Below the pieces are notes generated by a model. That model ran no database searches. It saw only the letters and a list, made by a program, of their open reading frames with translations, and was not told where the DNA came from. Positions 26,507 to 35,144 of a stretch of DNA of 64,000 bases are shown piece after piece. How positions within the stretch are numbered: the stretch's first letter is position 1; every line of letters starts with the position of its first letter. A program made the translations under genes and the position numbers. Origin of the DNA: JBBRHQ01 sp963725315. GTDB taxonomy: Bacteria; Actinomycetota; Thermoleophilia; Solirubrobacterales; 70-9. The stretch covers positions 186,001 through 250,000 of the forward strand of contig CAVRYA010000009.1 in the NCBI GenBank assembly GCA_963725315.1, read 5' to 3'.

Positions 26507-27022
26507 GTGTCCGAGGAGCACCGCCGGCTGATCGAGCAGTTCTATGCGGCCTTCGACCGCCGTGACGGCGAGGAGATGAGTTCGCTCTACGCCGAGGGCG
26601 CCCACTTCCGCGACCCCGCCTTCGGCGACCTCAACGGCCCTCAGGTCGGTGCGATGTGGAGGATGCTGACCTCGCGGGCGACCGACCTGCGGATCGAGCT
26701 GGCGAGCCATGACGCCTCCGGGTCGAGCGGCTCGGCAAACTGGATCGCGCACTACACCTTCGGGGCGACCGGTCGCCGCGTGGTCAACAACGTGAACGCC
26801 AGCTTCCGCTTCGACGACGGGTTGATCGCCGACCACGTCGACGAGTTCGACTTCCGCCGCTGGGCGCGCCAGGCGTTCGGCGCCCCGGGTGTGCTGATCG
26901 GCCTGGTGCCGCCGCTGCGCAGCAAGGTCCGGGCCCGCGCCCGCACCCAGCTCGAGGAGTTCATGGAATCCGAGGCAGAAATCAACGCCGCCTCCTCCGC
27001 TCCGCGAGAGCCCGCCTCATAA
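26507..27022 (+). CDS. SnoaL/NTF2-like protein
   Basis: 171 residues. The cone-shaped NTF2 fold is indicated by LIEQFYAAFDRRDGEEMSSLYAEGAHFRDPAFGDLNG, WIAHYTFGATGRRVVNNVNASFRFDDGLIADHVDEFDF. It could be an isomerase, a hydrolase or just a ligand-binding protein; active-site residues are not decisive. The last eleven residues are encoded by the first part of an intergenic hairpin repeat, so the natural C-terminus may once have been different. GTG start, probably leaderless. Confidence 0.83.
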   Translation: MSEEHRRLIEQFYAAFDRRDGEEMSSLYAEGAHFRDPAFGDLNGPQVGAMWRMLTSRATDLRIELASHDASGSSGSANWIAHYTFGATGRRVVNNVNASFRFDDGLIADHVDEFDFRRWARQAFGAPGVLIGLVPPLRSKVRARARTQLEEFMESEAEINAASSAPREPAS

Positions 27023-27064
27023 TCACCGGCAATCTGCGGGCTCTCGCTCCGCGTCCGGGGGCGG
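26987..27064. repeat. Tandem hairpin repeat, copy 1
   Basis: A 78-nt unit with perfect 12-bp arms GCGAGAGCCCGC (27004-27015) and GCGGGCTCTCGC (27036-27047), and outer GC-rich pairing (CCGCCTCC with GGGGGCGG). It overlaps the 3' end of the SnoaL-like coding region. Confidence 0.85.
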
Positions 27065-27073
27065 AACAACCGC

Positions 27074-27152
27074 GCCGCCTCCTCCGCTCCGCGAGAGCCC
27101 GCACCCAGAATCACCGGTTATCTGCGGGCTCTCGCTCCGCGTCCGGGGGCGG
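27074..27152. repeat. Tandem hairpin repeat, copy 2
   Basis: Near-identical second copy, with arms at 27091-27102 and 27124-27135. It ends one base before the ligase stop codon. The pair probably acts as a double bidirectional terminator between convergent genes. Loop sequences differ slightly, which shows the duplication is not an assembly stutter of identical sequence. Confidence 0.85.
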
Positions 27153-27153
27153 C

Positions 27154-28101
27154 TTATTCCCCTTGGTCGAGGTCTGAGAAGAGGCACTCGCGGGGGTCCT
27201 TGTCGTCGCGGAAGCGGACGAAGCGAGCGCCGTGGCGTATGCGGCCGGCGCTGGCGTGGTCATAGCCGACCTCGATCACCAGCTCGGGGCGCAGCGCCAC
27301 CCACTCGAGGTCCCGTCCCGCGGTCCAGCGGCTGGGCTCGGCGGTGCCGCTCTCTCCCGTCTCCAGCGGCGCCAGCATCGAGCGCAGGTTGCGCTTCGCC
27401 TCCGCCGTGAACCCCGAGATGTGGCCGACAGGGCGCAGCTTCGACCCCTCATAGAGGCCGAGGATCAGCGAGCCGACCGTCCCCTCCTCCTTCCCCGGGC
27501 GCCAGCCGAGGACCACGCAGTCGATCGTGCGCTCGCGCTTCACCTTGGCCATCCCCTTGCGCTTGCCGGGGACGTAGGGGGCGTCGAGCTGCTTGGCGAC
27601 CACCCCCTCGCCCCTGAGCAGCCACTTCTCCGCCTCGGCGGGATCCTCGGTCAGCGGCGTCAGCTCGAGCTCTCTCGGCGCCAGCCGCTCTAGCCGCTCA
27701 CGGCGCTCCGAGAGCGGCGTCCCGAGCAGCACATCGTCGCCGTCGGCGAGCAGGTCGAAGGCGACGAAGCTCGCCGGGATCTCCTTCGCCAGCAAGCCGA
27801 TCCGCGAGTCGGCCGGATGGATGCGGCTCTGCAGCGCGTCGAAAACCGGCTCACCCCGCTCGTCGCGGATCACCAGCTCACCGTCTACCACGTAGCGACC
27901 CTCCGGGAAGCTCAGCTCCGGGAAGTAGCGCGCCAGCGCCTTGCCCCCGCGCGACTGGATGTAGGCCTCGTCGCCTTCGACGAAGACGATCGCCCGGAAG
28001 CCGTCGAGCTTCGGCTCGTACGCCCACTCATCGCCGAGCGGCATCTGCTTGCGGGTGAGCGCGAGCTGTGGCTTGATCGGCGGCTTCAGCGGCAGGCTCA
28101 C
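27154..28101 (-). CDS. ATP-dependent DNA ligase (LigC-like)
   Basis: 315 residues, a minimal adenylation plus OB-fold ligase. The catalytic motif EPKLDG puts the nucleotidyl lysine at residue 31. Further motifs are YVVDGELVI, FVAFDLLADGDD, EGVVAKQL and KVKRERTIDCVVLGWRPG. The OB domain ends in PELVIEVGYDHASAGRIRHGARFVRFR. This is the architecture of actinobacterial LigC, used in DNA-end and base-excision repair. The GTG at 28101 overlaps the stop of the phosphoesterase/pseudo-ligase gene (GTGA), so the two are produced together. No Ku or LigD polymerase gene is in the window. Confidence 0.9.
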   Translation of the reverse strand: MSLPLKPPIKPQLALTRKQMPLGDEWAYEPKLDGFRAIVFVEGDEAYIQSRGGKALARYFPELSFPEGRYVVDGELVIRDERGEPVFDALQSRIHPADSRIGLLAKEIPASFVAFDLLADGDDVLLGTPLSERRERLERLAPRELELTPLTEDPAEAEKWLLRGEGVVAKQLDAPYVPGKRKGMAKVKRERTIDCVVLGWRPGKEEGTVGSLILGLYEGSKLRPVGHISGFTAEAKRNLRSMLAPLETGESGTAEPSRWTAGRDLEWVALRPELVIEVGYDHASAGRIRHGARFVRFRDDKDPRECLFSDLDQGE

Positions 28102-29174
28102 GCTTCCACCTTGATCCAGTCCGGGCTGCGGCGGCCTTCCCGGTAGGGGCTGCGCAGCCGCTTGGCGACGACCCCGACCAGGCCGCGTTCCCGAGCCGCG
28201 TCGAGCAGCGCCGCCCCGTCGCCGCGGTGGTAGGACGGGGTCTGCCAGGAGGCGGCGGCGAGCCCGAGCCCCTCCAGGGCCGAGCGCCTGGCGCTGTAGG
28301 CCTCGGCCGTCAGGTCGTGCCCGTCGCAGAAGAGGAGGTCGAAGAGCATCATCGTCGCCGGCGCCGAGCGCCCCAGCCGCTTCGCCACGGCCTCCGAGCC
28401 GGCGCGCTTGCGGGCCCGCAGGCGCTCGGGGTCCGGCACCCCGTCCTCGCCGAGGACGACGATCTCGCCGTCGAGCAGCGCCTCCACCGCACCCAGCGCC
28501 CGCGCGATCCGCCTCAGCTCCGGGAACACGGTGACCGTCTCGGCGTCGAGCCCTCGGCTTCGCGAGCGCAGGATGTGCCCCGGCTCGCACCAGAGCATGC
28601 TGCGAAGGCCGCCCCAGGCGATCTCGAAGCCCCAGTTCCGGGAGTCCCGCGGGAGCGCTCCGCGCCGTGAGAGCATCGGCCGGGCCTCCCTGGGCAGCGG
28701 CCTGCGCCCGGGGTCGAGTGGCGGGTCGATGCGATGGATCATCCAGTTCTTGCCGCGGGTCCGGAACAGCGCGTAGCGACCCCGCATCCGCTCGCCGTCG
28801 AACTCGGCAATCACCTCGTCCTCGCGCAGTTTCTCGGCAGAGTAGGTGCCCGAGTCCCAGACCGACATCGTCCCGCCTCCGTACTCGCCCGCCGGGATCT
28901 CGCCCTCGAAGTCGAGGTAGGAGAGGGGATGGTCCTCGGTCCGCACCGCCAGCCGGTTGGCGCTGCGATCGGGAAGCTGGGGGACGCCGCGTGGTAGCGC
29001 CCAGGAGAGCGCCACCCCCTCGTGCTCGAGTCGCAGGTCCCAGTGCAGGTTGGTGGCATCGTGTTGCTGGACGACGAAGCGACCGGCGCCGGCGCCCCCT
29101 GCCTCGCTCCCCTCGGGCTCGGGGGTGCGAGCGAAGTCGCGCTTGCGCCGGTACTCGCCGAGCCGCTCAGCCAT
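28098..29174 (-). CDS. LigD-type 3'-phosphoesterase fused to a ligase-like domain lacking the catalytic lysine
   Basis: 358 residues. Residues 30-150 form a LigD phosphoesterase domain with the manganese-site residues in place: His 38, His 44 and Asp 46 (QQHDATNLHWDLRLE), His 82 and Tyr 86 (EDHPLSYLDFEGEIPAGEYG). Residues 165-358 align with a ligase adenylation domain. There, motif I reads FEIAWGG instead of xPKxDG, so the nucleotidyl Lys is Ala 186, and motif IV reads VGVVAK with Glu replaced by Val 333. DGE (235-237), FDLLFCDG (278-285) and the final DWIKVE are kept. The phosphoesterase should trim 3' ends; the second domain is probably a non-catalytic pseudo-ligase. Coupled to LigC. Confidence 0.85.
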   Translation of the reverse strand: MAERLGEYRRKRDFARTPEPEGSEAGGAGAGRFVVQQHDATNLHWDLRLEHEGVALSWALPRGVPQLPDRSANRLAVRTEDHPLSYLDFEGEIPAGEYGGGTMSVWDSGTYSAEKLREDEVIAEFDGERMRGRYALFRTRGKNWMIHRIDPPLDPGRRPLPREARPMLSRRGALPRDSRNWGFEIAWGGLRSMLWCEPGHILRSRSRGLDAETVTVFPELRRIARALGAVEALLDGEIVVLGEDGVPDPERLRARKRAGSEAVAKRLGRSAPATMMLFDLLFCDGHDLTAEAYSARRSALEGLGLAAASWQTPSYHRGDGAALLDAARERGLVGVVAKRLRSPYREGRRSPDWIKVEA

Positions 29175-29202
29175 CCGGGCGGGCGTCGCTGGGCGAGTGC
29201 AT

Positions 29203-30228
29203 CTAGGCTGAGGCGGAGCCGGCCACCTCGGCCTGCGCGGCCCCTTCCAGCGGATGGTGGCAGGCGGCCAGGTGCCCGCCGGGGCCGTGCGCCTTCAGCT
29301 CCGGCTCCTGGCTCGAGCAGATCTCCGTCGCCCGCGGGCAGCGGGTGTGGAAGCGGCAGGCCGCAGGAGGGTCGATCGGGCTCGGCACGTCCCCCTCGAG
29401 GATCATCTGGTGGCGGGAGCGGTTCTCGCGGGGGTCGGGGATCGGCACTGCAGAGAGCAGCGCCGCGGTGTAGGGGTGGACCGGGTGGGAGTAGAGACGG
29501 TCGGCGGGCGCGTTCTCGACCACCTTTCCCAGGTACATCACCGCGATCCGATCGGAGACGTGGCGCACCACCCCGAGGTCGTGGGCGACGAAGATGTAGG
29601 TCAGGCCGAACTCGTCCTGGAGATCGTCGAGGAGGTTGATGATCTGCGCCTGGATCGAGACGTCGAGGGCCGAGACCGGCTCGTCGGCGACGATCAGCTT
29701 CGGTCGCAGCGCCAGGGCCCGGGCGATCCCGATCCGCTGGCGCTGCCCACCGGAGAACTCGTGCGGGTAGCGGTTGTAGTGCTCGGAGGAGAGCCCGACC
29801 CGCTCCAGCAGCTCCTGGACCTGGCGCTTGAGCTGGCCCCCGGAGGCGATGCCGTGCAGCTTCAGCGGGTCACCGACGATCTGCCCGACCCGCTTGCGGG
29901 GATTCAGCGAGGCGTAGGGGTCCTGGAAGATCATCTGCATCTCGCGGCGCAGCGGTCGCATCTGGCGCCGGGAGAGCCCGCCGATCTCGCGACCCTCGAA
30001 GCGCACCGAGCCGGAGGTGGGCGCGAGGAGCTGGATCATCGTCCGGCAGAGGGTCGATTTCCCGCAGCCGGACTCCCCGACGAGGCCCAGCGTTTCGCCC
30101 TTGTTGACGCTGAGGCTGACGCCGTCCACGGCGCGCACCTGCGCCACCTCCCGGTCGATCAGCAGGCCTTCCTTGATCGGGAAGTACTTGACGAGGTCAG
30201 TGACCTCGAGCAGGGGCTCGCCGCTCAT
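29203..30228 (-). CDS. Oligopeptide/dipeptide ABC transporter ATP-binding protein (OppF/DppF type)
   Basis: 341 residues. It is one of the two ATPases powering a peptide-type importer. GESGCGKST is the Walker A, IFQDPYASLNPR the Q-loop, EFSGGQRQR the ABC signature, LIVADEPVSALD the Walker B, and AHDLGVV the H-loop. The Opp/Dpp-specific C-terminal extension with cysteines (FHTRCPRA, ICSSQEP, ACHHP) that bind an iron-sulfur or zinc centre is present. The ATG at 30228 overlaps the stop of the upstream fused gene (ATGA). Last gene of the transporter operon. Confidence 0.93.
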   Translation of the reverse strand: MSGEPLLEVTDLVKYFPIKEGLLIDREVAQVRAVDGVSLSVNKGETLGLVGESGCGKSTLCRTMIQLLAPTSGSVRFEGREIGGLSRRQMRPLRREMQMIFQDPYASLNPRKRVGQIVGDPLKLHGIASGGQLKRQVQELLERVGLSSEHYNRYPHEFSGGQRQRIGIARALALRPKLIVADEPVSALDVSIQAQIINLLDDLQDEFGLTYIFVAHDLGVVRHVSDRIAVMYLGKVVENAPADRLYSHPVHPYTAALLSAVPIPDPRENRSRHQMILEGDVPSPIDPPAACRFHTRCPRATEICSSQEPELKAHGPGGHLAACHHPLEGAAQAEVAGSASA

Positions 30229-32264
30229 CCCGGCGCTCCCAGGCCGATCCGGCCCTCGACCTCTCGCAGCTCGCGCTTCTCCTCCGGGGACTTCCAGCAG
30301 CGGTCGAGGTGGCCCGGCGCGTCGGAGAGCCTTGCCTTCAGCTCCGGGAGCTCGAGGCACTTGCCGAACTCGTGCGGGCAGCGGGGCCGGAAGGCGCAGC
30401 CGCTGGGGGTGGCCAGCAGCGAAGGCGGCAGCCCGGCTATCTGGGGCAGCCGGCGCGGTCGCTCGCGGTCGAGCCTCGTGAGGGAGCCGAGCAGTCCCCA
30501 GGTGTAGGGGTGCTGGGGGTCGTAGAAGATCTCGTCCAGGGTCCCCTGCTCGACCACCCGCCCCGCGTACATGACGACGACGCGGTCTGCGATCTCGGCC
30601 ACTACCCCGAGATCGTGGGTGATCAGGATGAGCGCCAGGTCGCGCTCCTTGTTGAGTTTCTCCAGGAGGCGGATGATCTGGGCCTGGATCGTCACGTCGA
30701 GCGCGGTGCTCGGCTCGTCGGCGATCAGCAGGTCGGGATCGAGGGTCAGGCCCATGGCGATCATCGCTCGCTGGCGCATCCCGCCCGAGAACTCGTGCGG
30801 GTAGTTGCCGGCGCGGCGGGCGGCCTCCGGGATGCCGACCGCGTGGAGCATCTCCACCGCCCGCTCGGAAGCCTCGTCGTCGGGCACGTCGCCGTGCGCC
30901 TGGATCGCCTCGACGATCTGGCGACCGACCTTGTAGACGGGGTTGAGGGAAGTCATCGGGTCCTGGAAGATCATCGCGATCTCACGCCCCCGGATCTTCT
31001 GCATCTCGGTGTCGCCGGCGTCGATCAGCTCCTTGCCGCGGAAGCGGACGGACCCCTCGATCTTGGCGTTGCGCGATCGGGTCAGCCCCATCACGGTCTG
31101 CGCGGTGACGCTCTTGCCCGACCCCGACTCGCCGACGATCGCCACGACCTCTCCGGCGCCGATATCGAAGGAGACGTCGTCGACCGCCTGCAGCAGCCCG
31201 TCCTCGGTCGTGAAGCCGACCCGCAGGTGGCGGACCTGCAGGAGCTTGCCGGTCTCCGCCCCGGGATCGGGAGCGCTGCCGGTGGCTGTCTTCGGGGTGC
31301 TCACCGCCGGAGCCGCCGTCCCGAGGCGGATTCGCGGATCGAGGTAGGCGTAGGCGATGTCGACCAGCGCGTTGAAGAAGACGATGAAGAAGGCGCCGAA
31401 CAGGGTGATCGCCATCAGCGGGGGCAGGTCCTGGTTGGAGATCGCATCGGATGTGTAGAGCCCGATGCCGTTGATGCTGAAGATGTTCTCGACGAGGATC
31501 GCCCCGCCGAAGATCAGCGCCCCGAAGTCGAGCCCGAACAGGGTGACGATCGGGATCAGCGAGTTGCGCAGGACGTGGCGCATCCGCACCTGGCGCTCGC
31601 TGAGGCCCTTGGCCCTGGCGGCGCGGACGTAGTCCTCGTCCATCACGTCGAGCATGTTGGAGCGCAGCACCCGGCTGTAGAAGCCGACGTAGAGGACGGC
31701 CAGGGTGATCCAGGGCAGGAACAGGTGGTAGGCCCAGTCGAGCGGGTTCTGGAGGAACGGGACGTAGCCGCCGTTCGGAAAGAGCTGGATCTTGAAGGTG
31801 AAGTAGTAGAGCAGCAGCGCCGCCAGCCAGAAGACGGGCAGGGAGATCCCGACCAGGGCGAGGATGGTCAGCGCCCGGTCGGTGAAGCGGCCCGCCTTGA
31901 CCGCGGAGAGGTAGCCGAACAGCAGTCCGAAGGCCATCCACAGCACGGCGGCGCCGATGCAGAGCGAGAAGCTCGCCGGTATCCCCTTGCGGATCTGCTC
32001 GTCGACGTTGAGCCGGCTGCTGTAGGAGATCAGGTCGCCGGTGAAGACCTTCTTCATCATCGTCGCGTACTGGACCGGCAGCGACTTGTCGAGGCCGAAC
32101 TCCTCGCGGATGTTCGCGATCAGCTGCGGCGTCTTGTTCTTGCCGGCGATGCTGGCCGCGGGATCGTTGTTGGGGATCACGTTGAAGATCAGGAAGACCA
32201 GCACCGAGACGAGGAACAGCACGAACAGCATTCCGATCAGCCGCCTGACGATGAAGCGGCCCAT
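30225..32264 (-). CDS. Peptide ABC transporter permease (DppB-like) in frame with ATP-binding protein (DppD-like)
   Basis: A single 679-residue open frame. The first 320 residues are a DppB/OppB permease starting MGRFIVRRLIGMLFVLFLVS, with six membrane helices and the EAA loop RAARAKGLSERQVRMRHVLRNSLIPIVT. After YAYLDPRIRLG comes a 25-residue Ala/Pro/Thr linker and then a complete ATPase: GESGSGKSV, IFQDPMTSLNP, EFSGGMRQRAMIA, LLIADEPSTALD, THDLGVVAEI and the C-terminal Cys motif. A GTG at 31304 could start the ATPase separately, with a TGA in the +1 frame overlapping it, so a one-base error could have removed a normal stop. The start overlaps the DppC-like stop (TGATG). Confidence 0.8.
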   Translation of the reverse strand: MGRFIVRRLIGMLFVLFLVSVLVFLIFNVIPNNDPAASIAGKNKTPQLIANIREEFGLDKSLPVQYATMMKKVFTGDLISYSSRLNVDEQIRKGIPASFSLCIGAAVLWMAFGLLFGYLSAVKAGRFTDRALTILALVGISLPVFWLAALLLYYFTFKIQLFPNGGYVPFLQNPLDWAYHLFLPWITLAVLYVGFYSRVLRSNMLDVMDEDYVRAARAKGLSERQVRMRHVLRNSLIPIVTLFGLDFGALIFGGAILVENIFSINGIGLYTSDAISNQDLPPLMAITLFGAFFIVFFNALVDIAYAYLDPRIRLGTAAPAVSTPKTATGSAPDPGAETGKLLQVRHLRVGFTTEDGLLQAVDDVSFDIGAGEVVAIVGESGSGKSVTAQTVMGLTRSRNAKIEGSVRFRGKELIDAGDTEMQKIRGREIAMIFQDPMTSLNPVYKVGRQIVEAIQAHGDVPDDEASERAVEMLHAVGIPEAARRAGNYPHEFSGGMRQRAMIAMGLTLDPDLLIADEPSTALDVTIQAQIIRLLEKLNKERDLALILITHDLGVVAEIADRVVVMYAGRVVEQGTLDEIFYDPQHPYTWGLLGSLTRLDRERPRRLPQIAGLPPSLLATPSGCAFRPRCPHEFGKCLELPELKARLSDAPGHLDRCWKSPEEKRELREVEGRIGLGAPG

Positions 32265-33356
32265 CAGCCGGCCTTGACCTCGGACGCGCTCTCCCCGGAA
32301 CGGGCCTCGACCGCGATCTTCGATTTCGGGTCGAGCGCGTCGCGCAGCCCGTCGCCGAAGACGTTCAGCGAGAGCACGGTGAGCAGGATCATCATGCCCG
32401 GGCCAGAGGGTCAGCAGCGGCGCGGTGTAGATCAGGTCCTGGGCGTCGCCGATCATCGTCCCCCACGACGCGTTCGGGGGCTGGACCCCGGCGCCGAGGA
32501 AGGAGAGCGCGGCCTCGAGCAGCATGTTGTTGGCGATGTTCAGCGTGAAGAAGACGATGATCGTCGAGAGCAGGTTGGGGAGCAGCTCGACGAACATCAC
32601 CCGCCAGGGGCCGGCTCCCTGGGCGATCGCCGACTCGACAAACTCCTTCTCGGTCAGCCCCAGCACCTCCCCACGGATCGGCCGCGTCATGTACGGCGTG
32701 TAGACGACGCCGATGATCACGATCGGGATCCAGATCGAGCTGCCGGAGACCTCGAGCGGTCCGATCTTCAGGCCGCCAACCGCGAGCGCGGTGCCCAGCG
32801 AGATTCCCAGCAGCAGCACCGGGAAGGCCCAGATCACGTCCATCGCCCGCGAGATCACCGCGTCGGCCCAGCCCCTGCGGTAGCCGGCGATCAGGCCGAG
32901 GAATACCGAGAGGACGGTGGTGATGATCGCCGACACCACCCCGATGAACAGCGACGTCTGCCCGCCGTACATCAGCCGGACCATCTCGTCGCGGCCGAGG
33001 CGGCCGTCGGCGCCGAGGAAGAACTTGCCGTCTGCTCCGAGCCAGACGGGGCCGATCGGCTCGCCGGTCGGGTCGACCACGTCGCGCTTCTTGCCGTCGA
33101 CGACGATCTTCTCCGTCGTGTGCGTGGAGTTCGGGCTGGTGTGGGCGACGTCGTTCGCCCACAGCGGCGCGGCGAGCACGAAGACGACGATCAGGATGAA
33201 CAGGACCCCGAAGGCGATCGCCACCCGGTTTCGCCGCAACCGGCGGTAGGCCAGGTACCAGGGGCTTCGCCCCTCGATCGAGGCGTCTCCGGGCACCGGC
33301 GGAACCCCTGGGGCGCCCTGACCGAAGGCGGGCTCCGCGTAGGGCTCAGAGGCCAT
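32264..33356 (-). CDS. Peptide ABC transporter permease (DppC-like; apparent +1 frame error near the C-terminus)
   Basis: Corrected length 363 residues. The N-terminal helix (NRVAIAFGVLFILIVVFVLAAPLWA) and a periplasmic loop of about 80 residues are followed by GGQTSLFIGVVSAIITTVLSVFLGLIAGY and the EAA loop FVESAIAQGAGPWRVMFVELLPNLLSTI. The frame breaks at 32397-32402 (CCCGGG). Removing one base gives the expected last helix and end, MMILLTVLSLNVFGDGLRDALDP, finishing in SEVKAG at 32264. Uncorrected, the frame reads straight into the next permease. Partner of the DppB-like permease; substrate unknown. Confidence 0.85.
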
Positions 33357-33443
33357 CAGCCTGCTCGCTCTCCCGGGCCCATGCCGGGGAGCCTAGACGC
33401 TGGCGACCCCGGCATCGGTGATCCGGCCATCGAGGACGGGCGC

Positions 33444-33473
33444 CGCGGGGAGGCGCCGGCCGGCCTCCCCGCG
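33444..33473 (-). terminator. Intercistronic stem-loop between binding-protein and permease genes
   Basis: CGCGGGGAGGC (33444-33454) pairs perfectly with GCCTCCCCGCG (33463-33473) around an 8-nt loop, 21 nt after the binding-protein stop. There is no T-run in the operon direction. It probably protects the 3' end of the binding-protein message and lowers read-through, as is common in solute-binding operons. Confidence 0.6.
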
Positions 33474-33494
33474 TTGCCGTGGCCGCTCACGCTC

Positions 33495-35129
33495 CTACTT
33501 GAACTGGATGCTCGTGAAGTCGTCCTCGAAGGTCGGGTTCCAGATGATCTTGTCGAGATTGATGTCGCTCGAAACGAACGTGGAATAGGTCTGGGTCCCG
33601 TAGGGAGCCCAGGGAGCCTGCTCCATGACCTGGCGGTCGAGCGCCGCGTACTGGTCGATCTGCGACTGACCGAGCTCCTGCTGGGACAGCTCGTTGATCT
33701 TCGCGTTGACCTTCGGATCGTCGAAGTTGGCGAAGTTGTTGTTGTTCACCGGAGCGATGTTCTCGCCGTTCAGCAGCGGATCGAAGAAGTCGCTCGGGTG
33801 CGGGTAGTCCTCGAGCCAGTCCGACCACCCCGTGTCGAGGTCCGGCGTCTTCGCGTTGCCGATGATCGTGAAGTAGTTGTCGCTGTTGAGAATCTTCAGG
33901 CTCGTGTTGAATCCCATCTTCGTCAGAACATCCTCGTAATAGGTGCCTGCCTCGTCGTTTGGAGACGTGTCATCAGTCCAGACGGTGATGTTCATGTCGG
34001 AGGGGTTCGCCTCCTGGAGGAGCTGCTTCGCCTTGTCCATGTTGTGCGGATACAGCACGAACTTCTTGTAGCCGGGCATCCCGGGCGGCAGGATCTGCTG
34101 CGTAGACGCCAACCGTCCGCCGTAAATTCGTTCCAGAGCCGACGAGTCGACCGCGTAGTTGACCGCCTGGCGGACCTTGGGGTCGTCGAACGGCGGCTTC
34201 CGGGTGTTCATCCAGAAGTAGTAGGTGTTGATCCCCGGTTCGACCCGGAATTGGGTGCCGTCGTACTTCGCCTGGACCTCCGCGTAGCGGTCGGGGGGCG
34301 GCGGGTCGAACATCCAGTTGGCATTGCCCTGCTCGATGTCGTTGACCTGCGAGGACTGGTTGCGGACCACCTTGATGTCGAACTTGTCGATGTGGCCGCT
34401 GGGCAGGTCTGGCATGATCTTCGCGTTGTTCTTCTGCCACTGCGGGTTGCGCTCCAGCGTCCAGCCCTGACCCGGGTCGGAGTGGGTGATCTCGTACGGC
34501 CCGGTCGCCGCTGGTGGGTCGGGAGTCTGGTTCTTGTCCGGAGTGTCCGGGGGGACCGGGGCGGTGAACATCAGGGCCAGCTCGTTTGTGAACGTGCCGC
34601 GCGGCTCGGTCAGGTCGATGGTGATCTCGCCGGTCTGATCGTTGGTCTTGATTCCCGAGATGTGACCCTTCTTCGTCGACGCGAACTGGGCGGCGCCGAC
34701 GATGTCGTCGTAGAAGAAGCTGCCGCCCGAGTCGACCTTGTACATCCGCTCGACCGCGTTCTGGAAGTCGGAGGCCTTGACAGGGGTGCCGTCGGAGTAC
34801 TTGAGGCCCTTGCGCAGGGTCATTGTGTAGGTCTTGCCCCCGTTGGTGATCTTCGGCAGGTCCTCCGCCAGGCCCGGGATCACCTCGCTGCCGGCCTTGC
34901 CGCTGGCGTGCGCGTAGGTGAGCAGCGGGATATAGACGTTCTGCATCGTCGTCCAGCCCTCGGCCGTGTAGGAGAGCTGGGGATCCATGTAGTCGGGGAA
35001 TGACGTGTAGCGACCGTTCAGCGTGCCACCCTCCTTGCCCGAGCTCGAGCTGCTGCCGCAGGCGCCGAGCGCGAGTGCCGACGCGACGATCAACACGAGC
35101 AGGCTCAGAACGGTCCCTAGCTTCTTCAA
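33495..35129 (-). CDS. Peptide ABC transporter substrate-binding lipoprotein (family 5)
   Basis: 544 residues. The leader KKLGTVLSLLVLIVASALALGACGSS ends in a lipobox (LGAC), so the protein is anchored to the membrane outer face. SBP_bac_5 hallmarks include GWTTMQNVYIPLLTY, KTYTMTLRKGLKYSDGTPVKASDFQNAVERM, TGPYEITHSDPGQGWTLERNPQW, NTYYFWMNTRKPPFDDPKVRQAVNYAVD and YAALDRQVMEQAPWAPY. The start is a TTG at 35129 with GGGAGG 7 nt upstream. It sits 15 nt after the MFS gene and may be cotranscribed with it. It heads the importer operon. Ligand unknown. Confidence 0.92.
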   Translation of the reverse strand: MKKLGTVLSLLVLIVASALALGACGSSSSSGKEGGTLNGRYTSFPDYMDPQLSYTAEGWTTMQNVYIPLLTYAHASGKAGSEVIPGLAEDLPKITNGGKTYTMTLRKGLKYSDGTPVKASDFQNAVERMYKVDSGGSFFYDDIVGAAQFASTKKGHISGIKTNDQTGEITIDLTEPRGTFTNELALMFTAPVPPDTPDKNQTPDPPAATGPYEITHSDPGQGWTLERNPQWQKNNAKIMPDLPSGHIDKFDIKVVRNQSSQVNDIEQGNANWMFDPPPPDRYAEVQAKYDGTQFRVEPGINTYYFWMNTRKPPFDDPKVRQAVNYAVDSSALERIYGGRLASTQQILPPGMPGYKKFVLYPHNMDKAKQLLQEANPSDMNITVWTDDTSPNDEAGTYYEDVLTKMGFNTSLKILNSDNYFTIIGNAKTPDLDTGWSDWLEDYPHPSDFFDPLLNGENIAPVNNNNFANFDDPKVNAKINELSQQELGQSQIDQYAALDRQVMEQAPWAPYGTQTYSTFVSSDINLDKIIWNPTFEDDFTSIQFK

Positions 35130-35144
35130 GTCACGACCTCCCGG

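Noticed and set aside
26987..27152. CRISPR-like direct repeats
   Set aside because: Only two units of 78 nt with long perfect hairpins and no spacers of regular size, and no cas genes.
30309..35003. A plus-strand open frame of about 1,560 codons antisense to the transporter operon
   Set aside because: It mirrors high-GC codon usage of the minus-strand genes, is Arg/Asp/Gly-rich without domains, and every part of the opposite strand encodes clear transporter motifs.
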